10,353 nt of DNA from Acidimicrobiaceae bacterium (lineage in GTDB: Bacteria > Actinomycetota > Acidimicrobiia > Acidimicrobiales > Ilumatobacteraceae). The notes below the pieces were generated by a model. The model was not told where the DNA came from, ran no database searches, and worked only from the letters and a program-made list of their open reading frames with translations. Positions 1 to 7,049 of the stretch are shown piece after piece (position 1 is the first letter of the stretch; each line of letters opens with the position of its first letter). Location: assembly GCA_947490975.1 (NCBI GenBank), contig CANLHV010000036.1:1-10353 (forward strand), read 5' to 3'. Position numbers and translations under genes: made by a program.

Positions 1-59
1 GCCGCTTATCCCTTTGTGTGAAGAGATATCGCTCATCGGTAAAACCTTAGGATAAAGCG
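1..59. other. Leader of the GNAT gene; possible end or start of a neighbouring gene
   Basis: This stretch is too short to settle. On the + strand one frame is open from base 2 to a TAA at 53-55 and would encode a 17-residue tail, PLIPLCEEISLIGKTLG, ending 4 nt before the GNAT start. That would put the GNAT gene downstream in an operon. On the minus strand an ATG at 36-34 preceded by AAGG (8 nt spacing) opens a frame running off the window edge (MSDISSHKGISG), which would make the GNAT gene divergent from its neighbour. Only one of these can readily be true. TAGGAT at 48-53 could also be a -10 element six bases before the ATG, as in leaderless actinobacterial transcripts. Confidence 0.3.
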
Positions 60-566
60 ATGATTTCTTTCAAAGTTGTCGCGCTGGCTGAGCACCCACA
101 CCACTGGCAGACTGCTGCCGAGTGGTCATTCGAGGCATGGAAGCACGATTTTCCGAGCGACACCGTGCAGACATATTTAGACCAATATCGTTTGGCGGCG
201 AGCAATCCGGAAAAATTGATCGAGATTTATGCTGCCGTTGACAGTGACGACAAATTGCTCGGAGTTGCCACCCTTGTAGACGATGATGAATTGCCCGATG
301 CGCCAGAGCCTGGACCGTGGCTCGCGGCAGTCTTCGTAACGCCTGATGCTCGAAAATTTGGCGTCGGTTCTGCGTTAGTTGAACATGTATCTAATCGGGC
401 TCGCGAACTTGGCTATCTAGAAATATACCTATATACAGAACACCAAGAACTCTGGTACGCATCTAAAGGCTGGACGAAAATTCGCGACATAATTTTTTTG
501 GGCTTGCACCACACCGTGATGCAACTTGATCTAGTAATTAAGTTTTTTGCTTCGCAGCTTGTTTAG
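60..566 (+). CDS. GNAT family N-acetyltransferase
   Basis: This is a 168-residue protein of usual size for a single GNAT domain, which transfers an acetyl group from acetyl-CoA to an amine. Visible landmarks are the beta4/motif A segment around residues 88-110, with the acetyl-CoA pyrophosphate-binding signature R98-K-F-G-V-G-S104. Motif B follows around 120-140, with a beta strand (IYLYTEHQ) and a YASKGW segment in which Tyr133 sits where many GNATs place the general acid. The N-terminal 60 residues contain Trp/His-rich helices that probably form the acceptor site, but the substrate cannot be inferred. The ATG start is supported by AGGA at 49-52, 7 nt upstream. It is the only protein gene on the + strand here, and its last 4 bases overlap the converging SIMPL gene. 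The last residues (about 160-168) may be a non-domain tail. Confidence 0.88.
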   Translation: MISFKVVALAEHPHHWQTAAEWSFEAWKHDFPSDTVQTYLDQYRLAASNPEKLIEIYAAVDSDDKLLGVATLVDDDELPDAPEPGPWLAAVFVTPDARKFGVGSALVEHVSNRARELGYLEIYLYTEHQELWYASKGWTKIRDIIFLGLHHTVMQLDLVIKFFASQLV

Positions 567-1309
567 TTGCCGTTAGCGAATGCCCATCGAGCTTCAACCG
601 TTACAGAAACTTCTTGTGTGCCAAGATCAACGACAGTCTTAGACGACTCGCCAACCGCTAGATCGGCGCGTAGCCACGGCTGTGGTGTCGCACCAGAAGT
701 TGCAAACTCGCGTACAGAGATAACATTGCCGAGATCTACGCCAAGCAAGTCGGCATAATCTTCGGCTTTATCTTTTGCAATTTTGATCGCGTTTTCACGG
801 GCTTGCTCGGCAGCGTCTTTCGAGTTAATCAAAATTGGCGCGAGAGTGTCGATTGACAAATCTGTGCCAACACTCGCAACGACAGCATCAACCACTTCGC
901 CAGCACTTGTTGTGTCTCGCAAAGTAACCGCAAAAGATTGTGTTGCTCGAAAGCCAACTAAATTTTGCACACCATCTTGAGAATATGAATACTCAGGGTA
1001 AATATTGATGCTCTGCGTGGCGATTTCATCTTTATCGACATTCGCTTTATCGAGTGCTTCTCGGGCTTGGCTTGCCAACTCATTTGCACGCTTTAGTGCA
1101 CCACTCGATGACGCATCAATTGCAAAAACCGAAAAATTGAACTGCACAGCATCTGGCACGACTTTCACCAAGCCAGTGGCCTCGACAGTGACACCAGTTT
1201 CGATCGGCTGGGTGACATCCCATGTATTTTCTTCGCCGAGACTAAAACCGCAACTGGCAAGCAGCGAAAACGAGCCAACGAACACGATCGCTAATTTAAA
1301 ATTTGGCAT
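563..1309 (-). CDS. SIMPL-domain (DUF541) lipoprotein
   Basis: The 248-residue product is an exported protein with one SIMPL (DUF541) domain from about residue 37 to 245. Characteristic pieces are an EATGLVKVVPDAVQFNFSV strand near the start, a long Ala/Lys-rich helix, the INIYPEYSYS strand-turn and the GFRATQSFAVTLRD strand. The N-terminus has Lys5, a hydrophobic stretch and a lipobox L17-A-S-C20, so Cys20 should be lipidated and the protein anchored on the outer face of the membrane. SIMPL proteins are periplasmic or surface proteins of poorly defined role (E. coli YggE is linked to oxidative stress), and no specific function is claimed. Two start codons are adjacent, TTG at 1312-1310 and ATG at 1309-1307. 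I chose the ATG because neither has a clear ribosome site. It is the last gene of the miaB run, 9 nt after dapC, and no terminator is visible before it meets the GNAT gene tail to tail. Confidence 0.85.
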   Translation of the reverse strand: MPNFKLAIVFVGSFSLLASCGFSLGEENTWDVTQPIETGVTVEATGLVKVVPDAVQFNFSVFAIDASSSGALKRANELASQAREALDKANVDKDEIATQSINIYPEYSYSQDGVQNLVGFRATQSFAVTLRDTTSAGEVVDAVVASVGTDLSIDTLAPILINSKDAAEQARENAIKIAKDKAEDYADLLGVDLGNVISVREFATSGATPQPWLRADLAVGESSKTVVDLGTQEVSVTVEARWAFANGN

Positions 1310-1318
1310 CAACTAATT

Positions 1319-2428
1319 TTACTTTTTCGCGAGGCGCTGGGCGACGAGTGCGATCTTCGCATCTGGCGCAACTACGGCAACACGAACATTATTTGCACCA
1401 CCAGCACCATAAAAATCACCAGGGCTAACCAGTGCACCACCTTCTTTGGCTAGTTGTTCGGCAAATGCCCAGCCATCTTTGGCGTCGAACCAGAGATAGA
1501 AGCCGCCCTTTGGTAAATCGATATTGAACCCCGACCACTTTGACAACACTGTTGCGAGCCGTTCGAGACGACGCAGATAAACATCTCGTTGCACGGTTAC
1601 GTGTACATCGTCATTTAGCGCAACAACTGCGGCAGCTTGGGTCGGCCCGGGCACAAGCATGCCGACATGTTTGCGAACCTCTTTCAGATAGTTGACGATG
1701 TCGTTATCGCCTGCATAAAAACCAACACGTACACCTGCCAAATTTGAGCGCTTTGAAAGCGAATGCAGCGCGATGACACCATCGACGCCGTGTTGCAAAA
1801 TTGACTCGGGCTGGCGCGACCAAGTGAACTCGACATAACACTCATCACTGAAAACGGGCACGTTATTTTTGCGACCCCATTCAGCAATAGATTTCAGGTC
1901 GTCAAGATCACCGGTTGGGTTGTTTGGCGAGTTCGACCAAATCATCAATGCACGGCTGATGTCGTCGGCAGAAATTTTGGCAACATCAAGACCACCCGTC
2001 GGTGTCATCGGCACGGCAACTGGTCGACAACCCGCCAAGATTGCACCCATTTCGTAAGTCGGATAAGAAACAGCCGGAAACAAAACAGTGTCGCGATCTG
2101 GGCTTCTTAGTTTCATGTATTGCGGCGTTGTGGCGACAAATTCTTTGCTGCCAATGCATGCCGCAATCTGAGATGTCGGTATAGAAACATCAAACTTGCG
2201 TTGCATCCAGGACTGCGCAGCATTGCGCAACGCTTCTGTGCCGATGCTCGGTGGATAACCCCGTTCGCTGTTAGAAGCTGAAAGAGCGGCAACCACCGCT
2301 GGCGATGGTGCATCACACGGCGTGCCAATCGAAAGATCGACCAAACCTCCTTCGAATTTTTCGGCAAGTGATTTGAACTTGTCGAGCCTGTCGTATGGAT
2401 ACGGCGGTGGAACAAAACCTTGGGTCAT
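1319..2428 (-). CDS. dapC: Succinyldiaminopimelate aminotransferase (DapC-type, fold type I PLP enzyme)
   Basis: This 369-residue class I/II aminotransferase resembles the actinobacterial DapC family. That family converts N-succinyl-2-amino-6-oxopimelate plus glutamate to N-succinyl-LL-diaminopimelate in lysine and peptidoglycan synthesis. Visible active-site features are NSPNNPTG at 166-173, SDECY at 194-198 (Asp195 for the pyridine nitrogen, Tyr198 for O3'), the Schiff-base lysine Lys226 in HSLSKRSNLAG, and Arg349 in VRVAVVA for the substrate carboxylate. The opening VDLSIGTPCDAPSP, the GYPPSIGTEALR segment and the RKHVGMLVPGPTQAA helix are typical of this subfamily and distinguish it from generic aspartate aminotransferases. 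The start ATG overlaps the hflX stop as ATGA, so translation is probably coupled. It lies in the same operon as dapF, two steps later in the pathway, which supports the substrate assignment. An alternative is a related aminotransferase of another amino acid. Confidence 0.87.
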   Translation of the reverse strand: MTQGFVPPPYPYDRLDKFKSLAEKFEGGLVDLSIGTPCDAPSPAVVAALSASNSERGYPPSIGTEALRNAAQSWMQRKFDVSIPTSQIAACIGSKEFVATTPQYMKLRSPDRDTVLFPAVSYPTYEMGAILAGCRPVAVPMTPTGGLDVAKISADDISRALMIWSNSPNNPTGDLDDLKSIAEWGRKNNVPVFSDECYVEFTWSRQPESILQHGVDGVIALHSLSKRSNLAGVRVGFYAGDNDIVNYLKEVRKHVGMLVPGPTQAAAVVALNDDVHVTVQRDVYLRRLERLATVLSKWSGFNIDLPKGGFYLWFDAKDGWAFAEQLAKEGGALVSPGDFYGAGGANNVRVAVVAPDAKIALVAQRLAKK

Positions 2429-3723
2429 TTGATGACCACGAATTCACTCAAACGCCCAGCACTGGCATCAGCGAGTCGCGCACGAACACGCATGCCGTTG
2501 TCTTCGTTTGCTGTTGACACAACTTCACCCTCTCGATGCACGGTGGCGACAATGTCGCCTCGGTCATACGGTATTAACAATTCAATCACGGTAGTCAAAG
2601 CCCGCATTCGATCGCCGATCGCAAGAAGCAAGTCGTTTAACCCGTCACCAGTCATTGCCGAAAACGACACCGAACCTTGGTGCTCATAAACAAGTCGCTT
2701 GGCCTCATCGGGATCAAGATCTGACTTATTAATAACTAACAATTCAGGCACCTTGTCGGCGCCGATTTCTGCGAGCACTTCGCGCACTGCGGCGATTTGT
2801 CCGTTTGGGTCAACAGCAGAAGCATCGACAACATGCACCAGCAAGTCGCTGTTAACCGCAACTTCAAGAGTGCTTTTAAACGCCTCGATCAAACCGTGTG
2901 GCAGGCGGCGCACGAAACCCACCGTGTCTGAAAGTAAAACTGGTTCACCACCCGGTAGTGCGAGTCGCCGAGTTGTCGGGTCGAGTGTGGCAAACAGTCG
3001 ATTTTCTACCAACACACCAGCACTTGTCAGACGGTTAAGCAGCGAAGACTTGCCCGCGTTTGTGTAACCAACGATCGCCACCGAACCAAGACCGCTTCGT
3101 TCGCGACCCTTGCGCTGTTCTTGACGTGTTTTCTGCAAATTGTCAAGTTCGCGATCAAGACGACTAATACGTTCACCAATTCGGCGACGATCAACTTCGA
3201 GTTTTGTTTCGCCAGGGCCTCGCGTGCCGATGCCACCAGCCTGCTGTGACAAACCCGCTTTGGCGCCACGACGAATGCGCGGCAAACGATAACGCAACAG
3301 CGCCAACTCAACTTGGGCTTTACCTTCGAGAGTGTGTGCGTTCTGCGCGAAGATATCTAAAATCACTGCCGTTCGATCTAGCGCCGTGCGGCCCAATAGT
3401 TTTTCTAAATTAAATTGCTGTCCGGGTGACAATTCGTTGTCGAACACAACCGTGTCAGAGTCAAGCGCCAAGCAAAGTTCTTTAAGTTCTTCGGCTTTGC
3501 CTTTGCCGATGTAATAAGTGCTGTCTGGTGCGTCACGGCGCTGCGTGATGCGCGCGACTTCATCGGCACCTGCTGTATCAATTAGTTGTGCGAGTTCATC
3601 GAGAGACTCTTGAGTTTCATCGTCTGTACGATCGGGCAAAGTGACGGCCACCAAAATGATTCGCTCGCGAATGCCACGCGAGATGAGTGTTGATCCGAGC
3701 GCCTCTTGATAAGGCGTGTTCAC
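2425..3723 (-). CDS. hflX: Ribosome-associated GTPase HflX
   Basis: This 432-residue GTPase binds the large ribosomal subunit and, in characterised members, splits stalled or hibernating ribosomes under heat or antibiotic stress. The N-terminal HflX domain (about 20-190) carries YYIGKGKAEEL, FDNELSPGQ and the glycine-rich QQAGGIGTRGPGETKLE segment before a charged coiled-coil helix at 175-210. The G domain follows: G1 GYTNAGKSS at 219-227, switch I ATLDPT at 245-250, G3 DTVGF at 266-270, G4 NKSD at 332-335 and G5 SA at 355-356. A C-terminal domain of about 60 residues ends the protein. The length is usual for the family. The start is GTG with only a weak GAAG upstream, 7 nt after the dapF stop, and no Met precedes the conserved domain, so the GTG is the best choice. 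Its stop overlaps the dapC start. Confidence 0.95.
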   Translation of the reverse strand: MNTPYQEALGSTLISRGIRERIILVAVTLPDRTDDETQESLDELAQLIDTAGADEVARITQRRDAPDSTYYIGKGKAEELKELCLALDSDTVVFDNELSPGQQFNLEKLLGRTALDRTAVILDIFAQNAHTLEGKAQVELALLRYRLPRIRRGAKAGLSQQAGGIGTRGPGETKLEVDRRRIGERISRLDRELDNLQKTRQEQRKGRERSGLGSVAIVGYTNAGKSSLLNRLTSAGVLVENRLFATLDPTTRRLALPGGEPVLLSDTVGFVRRLPHGLIEAFKSTLEVAVNSDLLVHVVDASAVDPNGQIAAVREVLAEIGADKVPELLVINKSDLDPDEAKRLVYEHQGSVSFSAMTGDGLNDLLLAIGDRMRALTTVIELLIPYDRGDIVATVHREGEVVSTANEDNGMRVRARLADASAGRLSEFVVIK

Positions 3724-3730
3724 AGATGCT

Positions 3731-4564
3731 TCACAGTGCTAACTCAAGATTGTGGCGCGAAGCAAAATTTGCAGGCCCGATCAAAGTGACGCGACCAGGT
3801 TGCGGATGATTTAATCGAACGCTCGCATCGCCCCCTGGTTGATGAACAAGCACATCTCGAACTGAAGCTGGCACCAGACCCCAGATGCTTGCAGCCCACG
3901 CACTCGCACACGCGCCTGTGCCACATGCTTGAGTGATGCCTGCACCGCGTTCGTGCACACGCATCGTTATGGCGTGATTTTCAGGACCTGGCTCAATGAT
4001 CTCGAGATTCACTTGCGGAATTTTCTGGCCGATCTCTAACAGATTGACAACACTCACATCTTCAACCCCGACAACAGTGTGCGGATTACCTACCGATAGA
4101 TGCATCACAGGGCGATTCGGATCGCTTCCAATGTTCGACCAATTTTTTGGCTCATCGATTAATTCGATTTGACCCATATCTACACTCGCCCGAACTTCAT
4201 CATGCGACACAGGTTCGACGTCAACAACTCGAACACCAGCATCGGTCGCAACTGTGTAACTGACAGCCGAGTTGTGACCGTCTGCATCGAAAGCCGCCTG
4301 AGCCAAACAGCGAATGCCGTTGCCACTCATTTCTGCGCGCGAGCCATCTTGATTTAGTAACTGCATTTCTAATTTGAAATCGGCAACTCGGGTCAGCAAC
4401 AACAAGCCATCGGCGCCGACACCACGCTGGCGGTCGCACCAAAGTTTTGCGACGACCGACCAGTCTATTTTTGCGGGATCAATTTGTTGCGAGTGCAACT
4501 GACCTAAGTCGAGCACCAAGAAATCGTTTCCGAGGCCATGATGCTTGGTGACGACGACTTGCAT
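3731..4564 (-). CDS. dapF: Diaminopimelate epimerase
   Basis: DapF interconverts LL- and meso-diaminopimelate without a cofactor, using two cysteines as acid and base. Both are present: Cys86 in MSGNGIRCLAQA and Cys214 in TQACGTGACASAW. Other family landmarks are KHHGLGNDF at 7-15, GVGADGLL at 48-55, SVGNPH at 157-162 and the ERGAG segment at 205-209. At 277 residues it has the normal length and the two-lobed, pseudo-symmetric layout of DapF (roughly 1-120 and 121-277). meso-Diaminopimelate feeds both lysine synthesis and peptidoglycan cross-links, so the host probably has a DAP-type cell wall. The ATG lies 12 nt after the miaA stop codon, without a strong Shine-Dalgarno sequence, and hflX follows after 7 nt, consistent with one transcript. 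Confidence 0.97.
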   Translation of the reverse strand: MQVVVTKHHGLGNDFLVLDLGQLHSQQIDPAKIDWSVVAKLWCDRQRGVGADGLLLLTRVADFKLEMQLLNQDGSRAEMSGNGIRCLAQAAFDADGHNSAVSYTVATDAGVRVVDVEPVSHDEVRASVDMGQIELIDEPKNWSNIGSDPNRPVMHLSVGNPHTVVGVEDVSVVNLLEIGQKIPQVNLEIIEPGPENHAITMRVHERGAGITQACGTGACASAWAASIWGLVPASVRDVLVHQPGGDASVRLNHPQPGRVTLIGPANFASRHNLELAL

Positions 4565-4576
4565 GATGATTTCTGT

Positions 4577-5506
4577 CTAGCGTAAATGCTTGGCAACTAT
4601 CGGGACAATTTCAGAAACTGGGTCTTCGCTGATCGACACCCACTTGATGCGCGGGTCTCGCCTGAACCATCGCTCTTGTCTGACCGCAAACTGCCGCGTA
4701 TGAGTGATCGTGTCGGCGATCGCCTGATCGAGACTTATCTTGCCTTCGAGATGAAGCAACAACTCTTTGTACCCGAGAGCCTGAGCGGCCGTGCGCGACA
4801 AACCTTGTTTCGAATTGCGAAGGGCAGCAACTTCGTCGACCAAGCCATCATCAATCATCGTGTGCACCCGGTCGGCAACGCGCTGCGCGAGTCGTTCGCG
4901 ACTCCAACGCAGGCCAATTTGAACAATTCCGTTTTCGGGATAAGCACTTGTGCCTGGACCAAAACTGCTGAAGGCTCGGCCACTGCCGATACAAACTTCA
5001 AGTGCTCGAATAATGCGACGTCGATTCGATCGCTCTATTTTTTCGACGGCTACCGGGTCGAGTTCTGCTAGTCGCGCAAAAAGTTTTGTTGTATCTGGTT
5101 CTTCTTCGAGCGTTGCTCGAATATCCAAAAATTCACCAGGCAAAACCAACTCGTCAATCACTGCCGTGAGATAAAGACCTGTACCAGCGACCAATAATGC
5201 ACGACCGCTAAGTTTGTCGATCTTTTCGAGCGACTCGGTTGCACTCTTTTTGAACTCGGCAACTGTAAAACGTTCATGGCTGTCAACTAGATCAATGCAG
5301 TGATGTGGCACCAATGCCTGGTCTTGTTTAGTCGGCTTGGCTGTGCCGATGTTCATGTCGCGGTAAACCTGCATCGCATCGACTGCAACTATGTGAACTG
5401 GGCTCAGCGTTGTGGTCTCAGCTTGAGCAACCGCCATAGCGACAGAAGACTTGCCGCTTGCGGTCGGCCCGACAATGACGACAGGTTTGCGAACAGGTTT
5501 ATTCAT
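4577..5506 (-). CDS. miaA: tRNA dimethylallyltransferase
   Basis: MiaA transfers a dimethylallyl group from DMAPP to N6 of A37 in tRNAs reading UNN codons, giving i6A, the substrate of MiaB encoded just upstream. The P-loop is GPTASGKS at 13-20. The substrate-contacting DAMQVYRDMNIGTAKPT follows at 43-59, where Asp43 corresponds to the proposed general base. VPHHCIDLVD is at 66-75, AGTGLYLTAVID at 107-118, and the tRNA-binding region includes RSNRRRIIRALE at 159-170. RTAAQALGYKEL at 238-249 and the RQFAVRQERWFRRD segment at 271-284 complete the family pattern. The usual Ser of the DSMQ motif is Ala44 here, probably a tolerated change. The length (309) is typical. The ATG start follows miaB by 23 nt. 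Confidence 0.97.
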   Translation of the reverse strand: MNKPVRKPVVIVGPTASGKSSVAMAVAQAETTTLSPVHIVAVDAMQVYRDMNIGTAKPTKQDQALVPHHCIDLVDSHERFTVAEFKKSATESLEKIDKLSGRALLVAGTGLYLTAVIDELVLPGEFLDIRATLEEEPDTTKLFARLAELDPVAVEKIERSNRRRIIRALEVCIGSGRAFSSFGPGTSAYPENGIVQIGLRWSRERLAQRVADRVHTMIDDGLVDEVAALRNSKQGLSRTAAQALGYKELLLHLEGKISLDQAIADTITHTRQFAVRQERWFRRDPRIKWVSISEDPVSEIVPIVAKHLR

Positions 5507-5529
5507 GATCTGGCGACTTGATTCAAAAC

Positions 5530-6951
5530 TTAACTTGCACTCGACACAGCAAGACGCAATTTGTGTTTTGGTGCATCGCCGACTTCGATTAATCGGCCCG
5601 AAAGATGAAAGCGCGCCGCATCTGTCACTTCAACTTTTGCATACGTGCCTACACGCAATGGCTGCGGCGAACTGAAGTGCAAAATTTTGTTTTGTCGAGT
5701 TCGGCCGGTGGTCAACTCGGGGTTCTTTTTGCTCATACCTTCGACGACAACTTCTTCGATTCGACCGATGCGCTCGCGATGCTTAATGACTGCCGAGTGA
5801 TCAAGCACTATTTTTAGGCGTTCGTATCTTTCGACTGCAACGGCTGGATCAATGAACTTGTCTGTCATTTGTGCCGCTTGAGTGCCGGGGCGAGGTGAAA
5901 AAATAAATGAAAACGCCGAGTCAAAGCACGCCTCGGCGCAAACTTCAACGGTTTGCAAGAAATCTTCTTCGGTTTCACCAGGAAACCCAACAATGACATC
6001 AGTGGTCACCGCGAGATCGTCGATCATCTCTCGCGCTTGAGTGAGACGCGTTAAATAGCGCTCGGCTGTGTAGCCACGATGCATCAAACCCAACACACTG
6101 TCAGAGCCTGACTGCAACGGGTAGTGCAGATGTTCGACAACTGTCGGGGTCTCGGCCATTGCCAGCAAAGTATCTTCGCGCATGTCTTTGGGGTGCGGGC
6201 TCACGAACCGTACACGCGAGATGCCTGGCACTGCACCAACTTTGCGCAGCAACTCTGCAAATTGCGGCTTTGGCTTCACTGTTATATCGCCTGCCGCTCT
6301 GGCATTTAAAGACAGATCGCGACCATAACTATTGACATTTTGGCCGATCAAAGAAATTTGAGTTACTCCGCTGCGGACCAATGTTTCAACCTCAGCCAAA
6401 ATTTCGGCACCGGGACGAGAAATTTCTTTGCCACGAACTGCTGGCACGATGCAATAAGCACAAGTGTTGTCGCAGCCGATTTGAATTGTCACCCACGCGT
6501 TGTAAGAAACTTCGCGACGCATCGGTAACGCACTCGGAAACATCGTGTGGTCATCGAGCACCGCCTCTTCGAGAATTTCGGTGACCGGGCGCCCGTAACG
6601 GGTCTCGTCTAGCAATTCGGCTGCGCGATGAACATTGTGAGTGCCGATGACGACATCGACATATGGTGCGCGCTCACGGATAGATTCTCGGTCTTTTTGC
6701 GCCAAACAGCCTGCGACGAGAATTTGGCGATCGTCTTTTTCGGTCTTCCAGTTTTTTAGCTGGCTGAGCGTGCCGTAGAACTTGTCGTCGGCATTTTCGC
6801 GAATACAACACGTGTTGATAACGACGACATCAGCATCACCGACATTGTCAACATTTGTCATGCCGTCTGATTCGAGCAGACCAGACAAACGCTCAGAATC
6901 GTGCTCGTTCATTTGGCACCCAAAAGTGCGAACGAAATAGTTGCGGGTCAC
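5530..6951 (-). CDS. miaB: tRNA-2-methylthio-N6-dimethylallyladenosine synthase
   Basis: MiaB is a radical SAM methylthiotransferase that turns i6A37 into ms2i6A37. The N-terminal UPF0004 domain holds the three cysteines of the auxiliary 4Fe-4S cluster: Cys12 in FGCQMNEHDSE, Cys48 in INTCCIRENA and Cys82 in AGCLAQ. The radical SAM cluster ligands are Cys160, Cys164 and Cys167 in GCDNTCAYCIVPAVRG. LIGQNVNSYG (201-210), HYPLQSGSD (276-284) and DVIVGFPGETEEDF (318-331) are further core motifs, and a TRAM RNA-binding domain occupies about 394-457. The start is GTG. The upstream frame hits a TAA 12 nt earlier and the next Met (residue 14) lies beyond Cys12, so the GTG is nearly forced. This is the first gene of the long operon, after the recA terminator. 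An extra cysteine (Cys49) follows the cluster ligand. Confidence 0.97.
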   Translation of the reverse strand: MTRNYFVRTFGCQMNEHDSERLSGLLESDGMTNVDNVGDADVVVINTCCIRENADDKFYGTLSQLKNWKTEKDDRQILVAGCLAQKDRESIRERAPYVDVVIGTHNVHRAAELLDETRYGRPVTEILEEAVLDDHTMFPSALPMRREVSYNAWVTIQIGCDNTCAYCIVPAVRGKEISRPGAEILAEVETLVRSGVTQISLIGQNVNSYGRDLSLNARAAGDITVKPKPQFAELLRKVGAVPGISRVRFVSPHPKDMREDTLLAMAETPTVVEHLHYPLQSGSDSVLGLMHRGYTAERYLTRLTQAREMIDDLAVTTDVIVGFPGETEEDFLQTVEVCAEACFDSAFSFIFSPRPGTQAAQMTDKFIDPAVAVERYERLKIVLDHSAVIKHRERIGRIEEVVVEGMSKKNPELTTGRTRQNKILHFSSPQPLRVGTYAKVEVTDAARFHLSGRLIEVGDAPKHKLRLAVSSAS

Positions 6952-6960
6952 GACTGTTCT

Positions 6961-6966
6961 ATTTTA
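6961..6966 (-). promoter_or_regulatory. Candidate -10 element for the miaB operon
   Basis: TAAAAT on the minus strand ends 9 nt before the miaB GTG, immediately downstream of the recA terminator. If it is used, the transcript would start within a few bases of the GTG, giving a leaderless or nearly leaderless mRNA, which is common in Actinomycetota. This fits the absence of a Shine-Dalgarno sequence before miaB. No good -35 hexamer is seen. This is an inference from position and motif only. Confidence 0.35.
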
Positions 6967-6990
6967 CAGGCGCGATTTGGGCCGCCCTTG

Positions 6991-7040
6991 AAAAGCCACT
7001 GCTGGCAGGCCAATAATGACCTGCCAGCCGCAATGGCCTT
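6991..7040 (-). terminator. Rho-independent terminator after recA
   Basis: Nine bases after the recA stop begins a two-tier hairpin. The inner stem is a perfect 9 bp repeat (7001-7009 with 7020-7028, GCTGGCAGG/CCTGCCAGC) around a 10-nt loop. An outer 7-bp stem (6992-6998 with 7034-7040) is separated by an asymmetric internal loop. One outer pair is A-C in + strand RNA but G-U in minus-strand RNA, so the structure fits the recA transcript. A short UUUU at its 3' side is partly paired. The stem is GC-rich and well placed, though the U tract is brief. Confidence 0.75.
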
Positions 7041-7049
7041 AGCGATTAT

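Noticed and set aside
1310..1312. TTG start one codon before the SIMPL ATG
   Set aside because: It adds a single residue and is a less favoured codon than the adjacent ATG. It cannot be excluded, but there is no evidence for it.
4586..5071. 161-codon open frame on the + strand
   Set aside because: It is antisense to miaA, whose motifs cover the whole stretch. The translation has no domain signature and no sensible ribosome site was seen.
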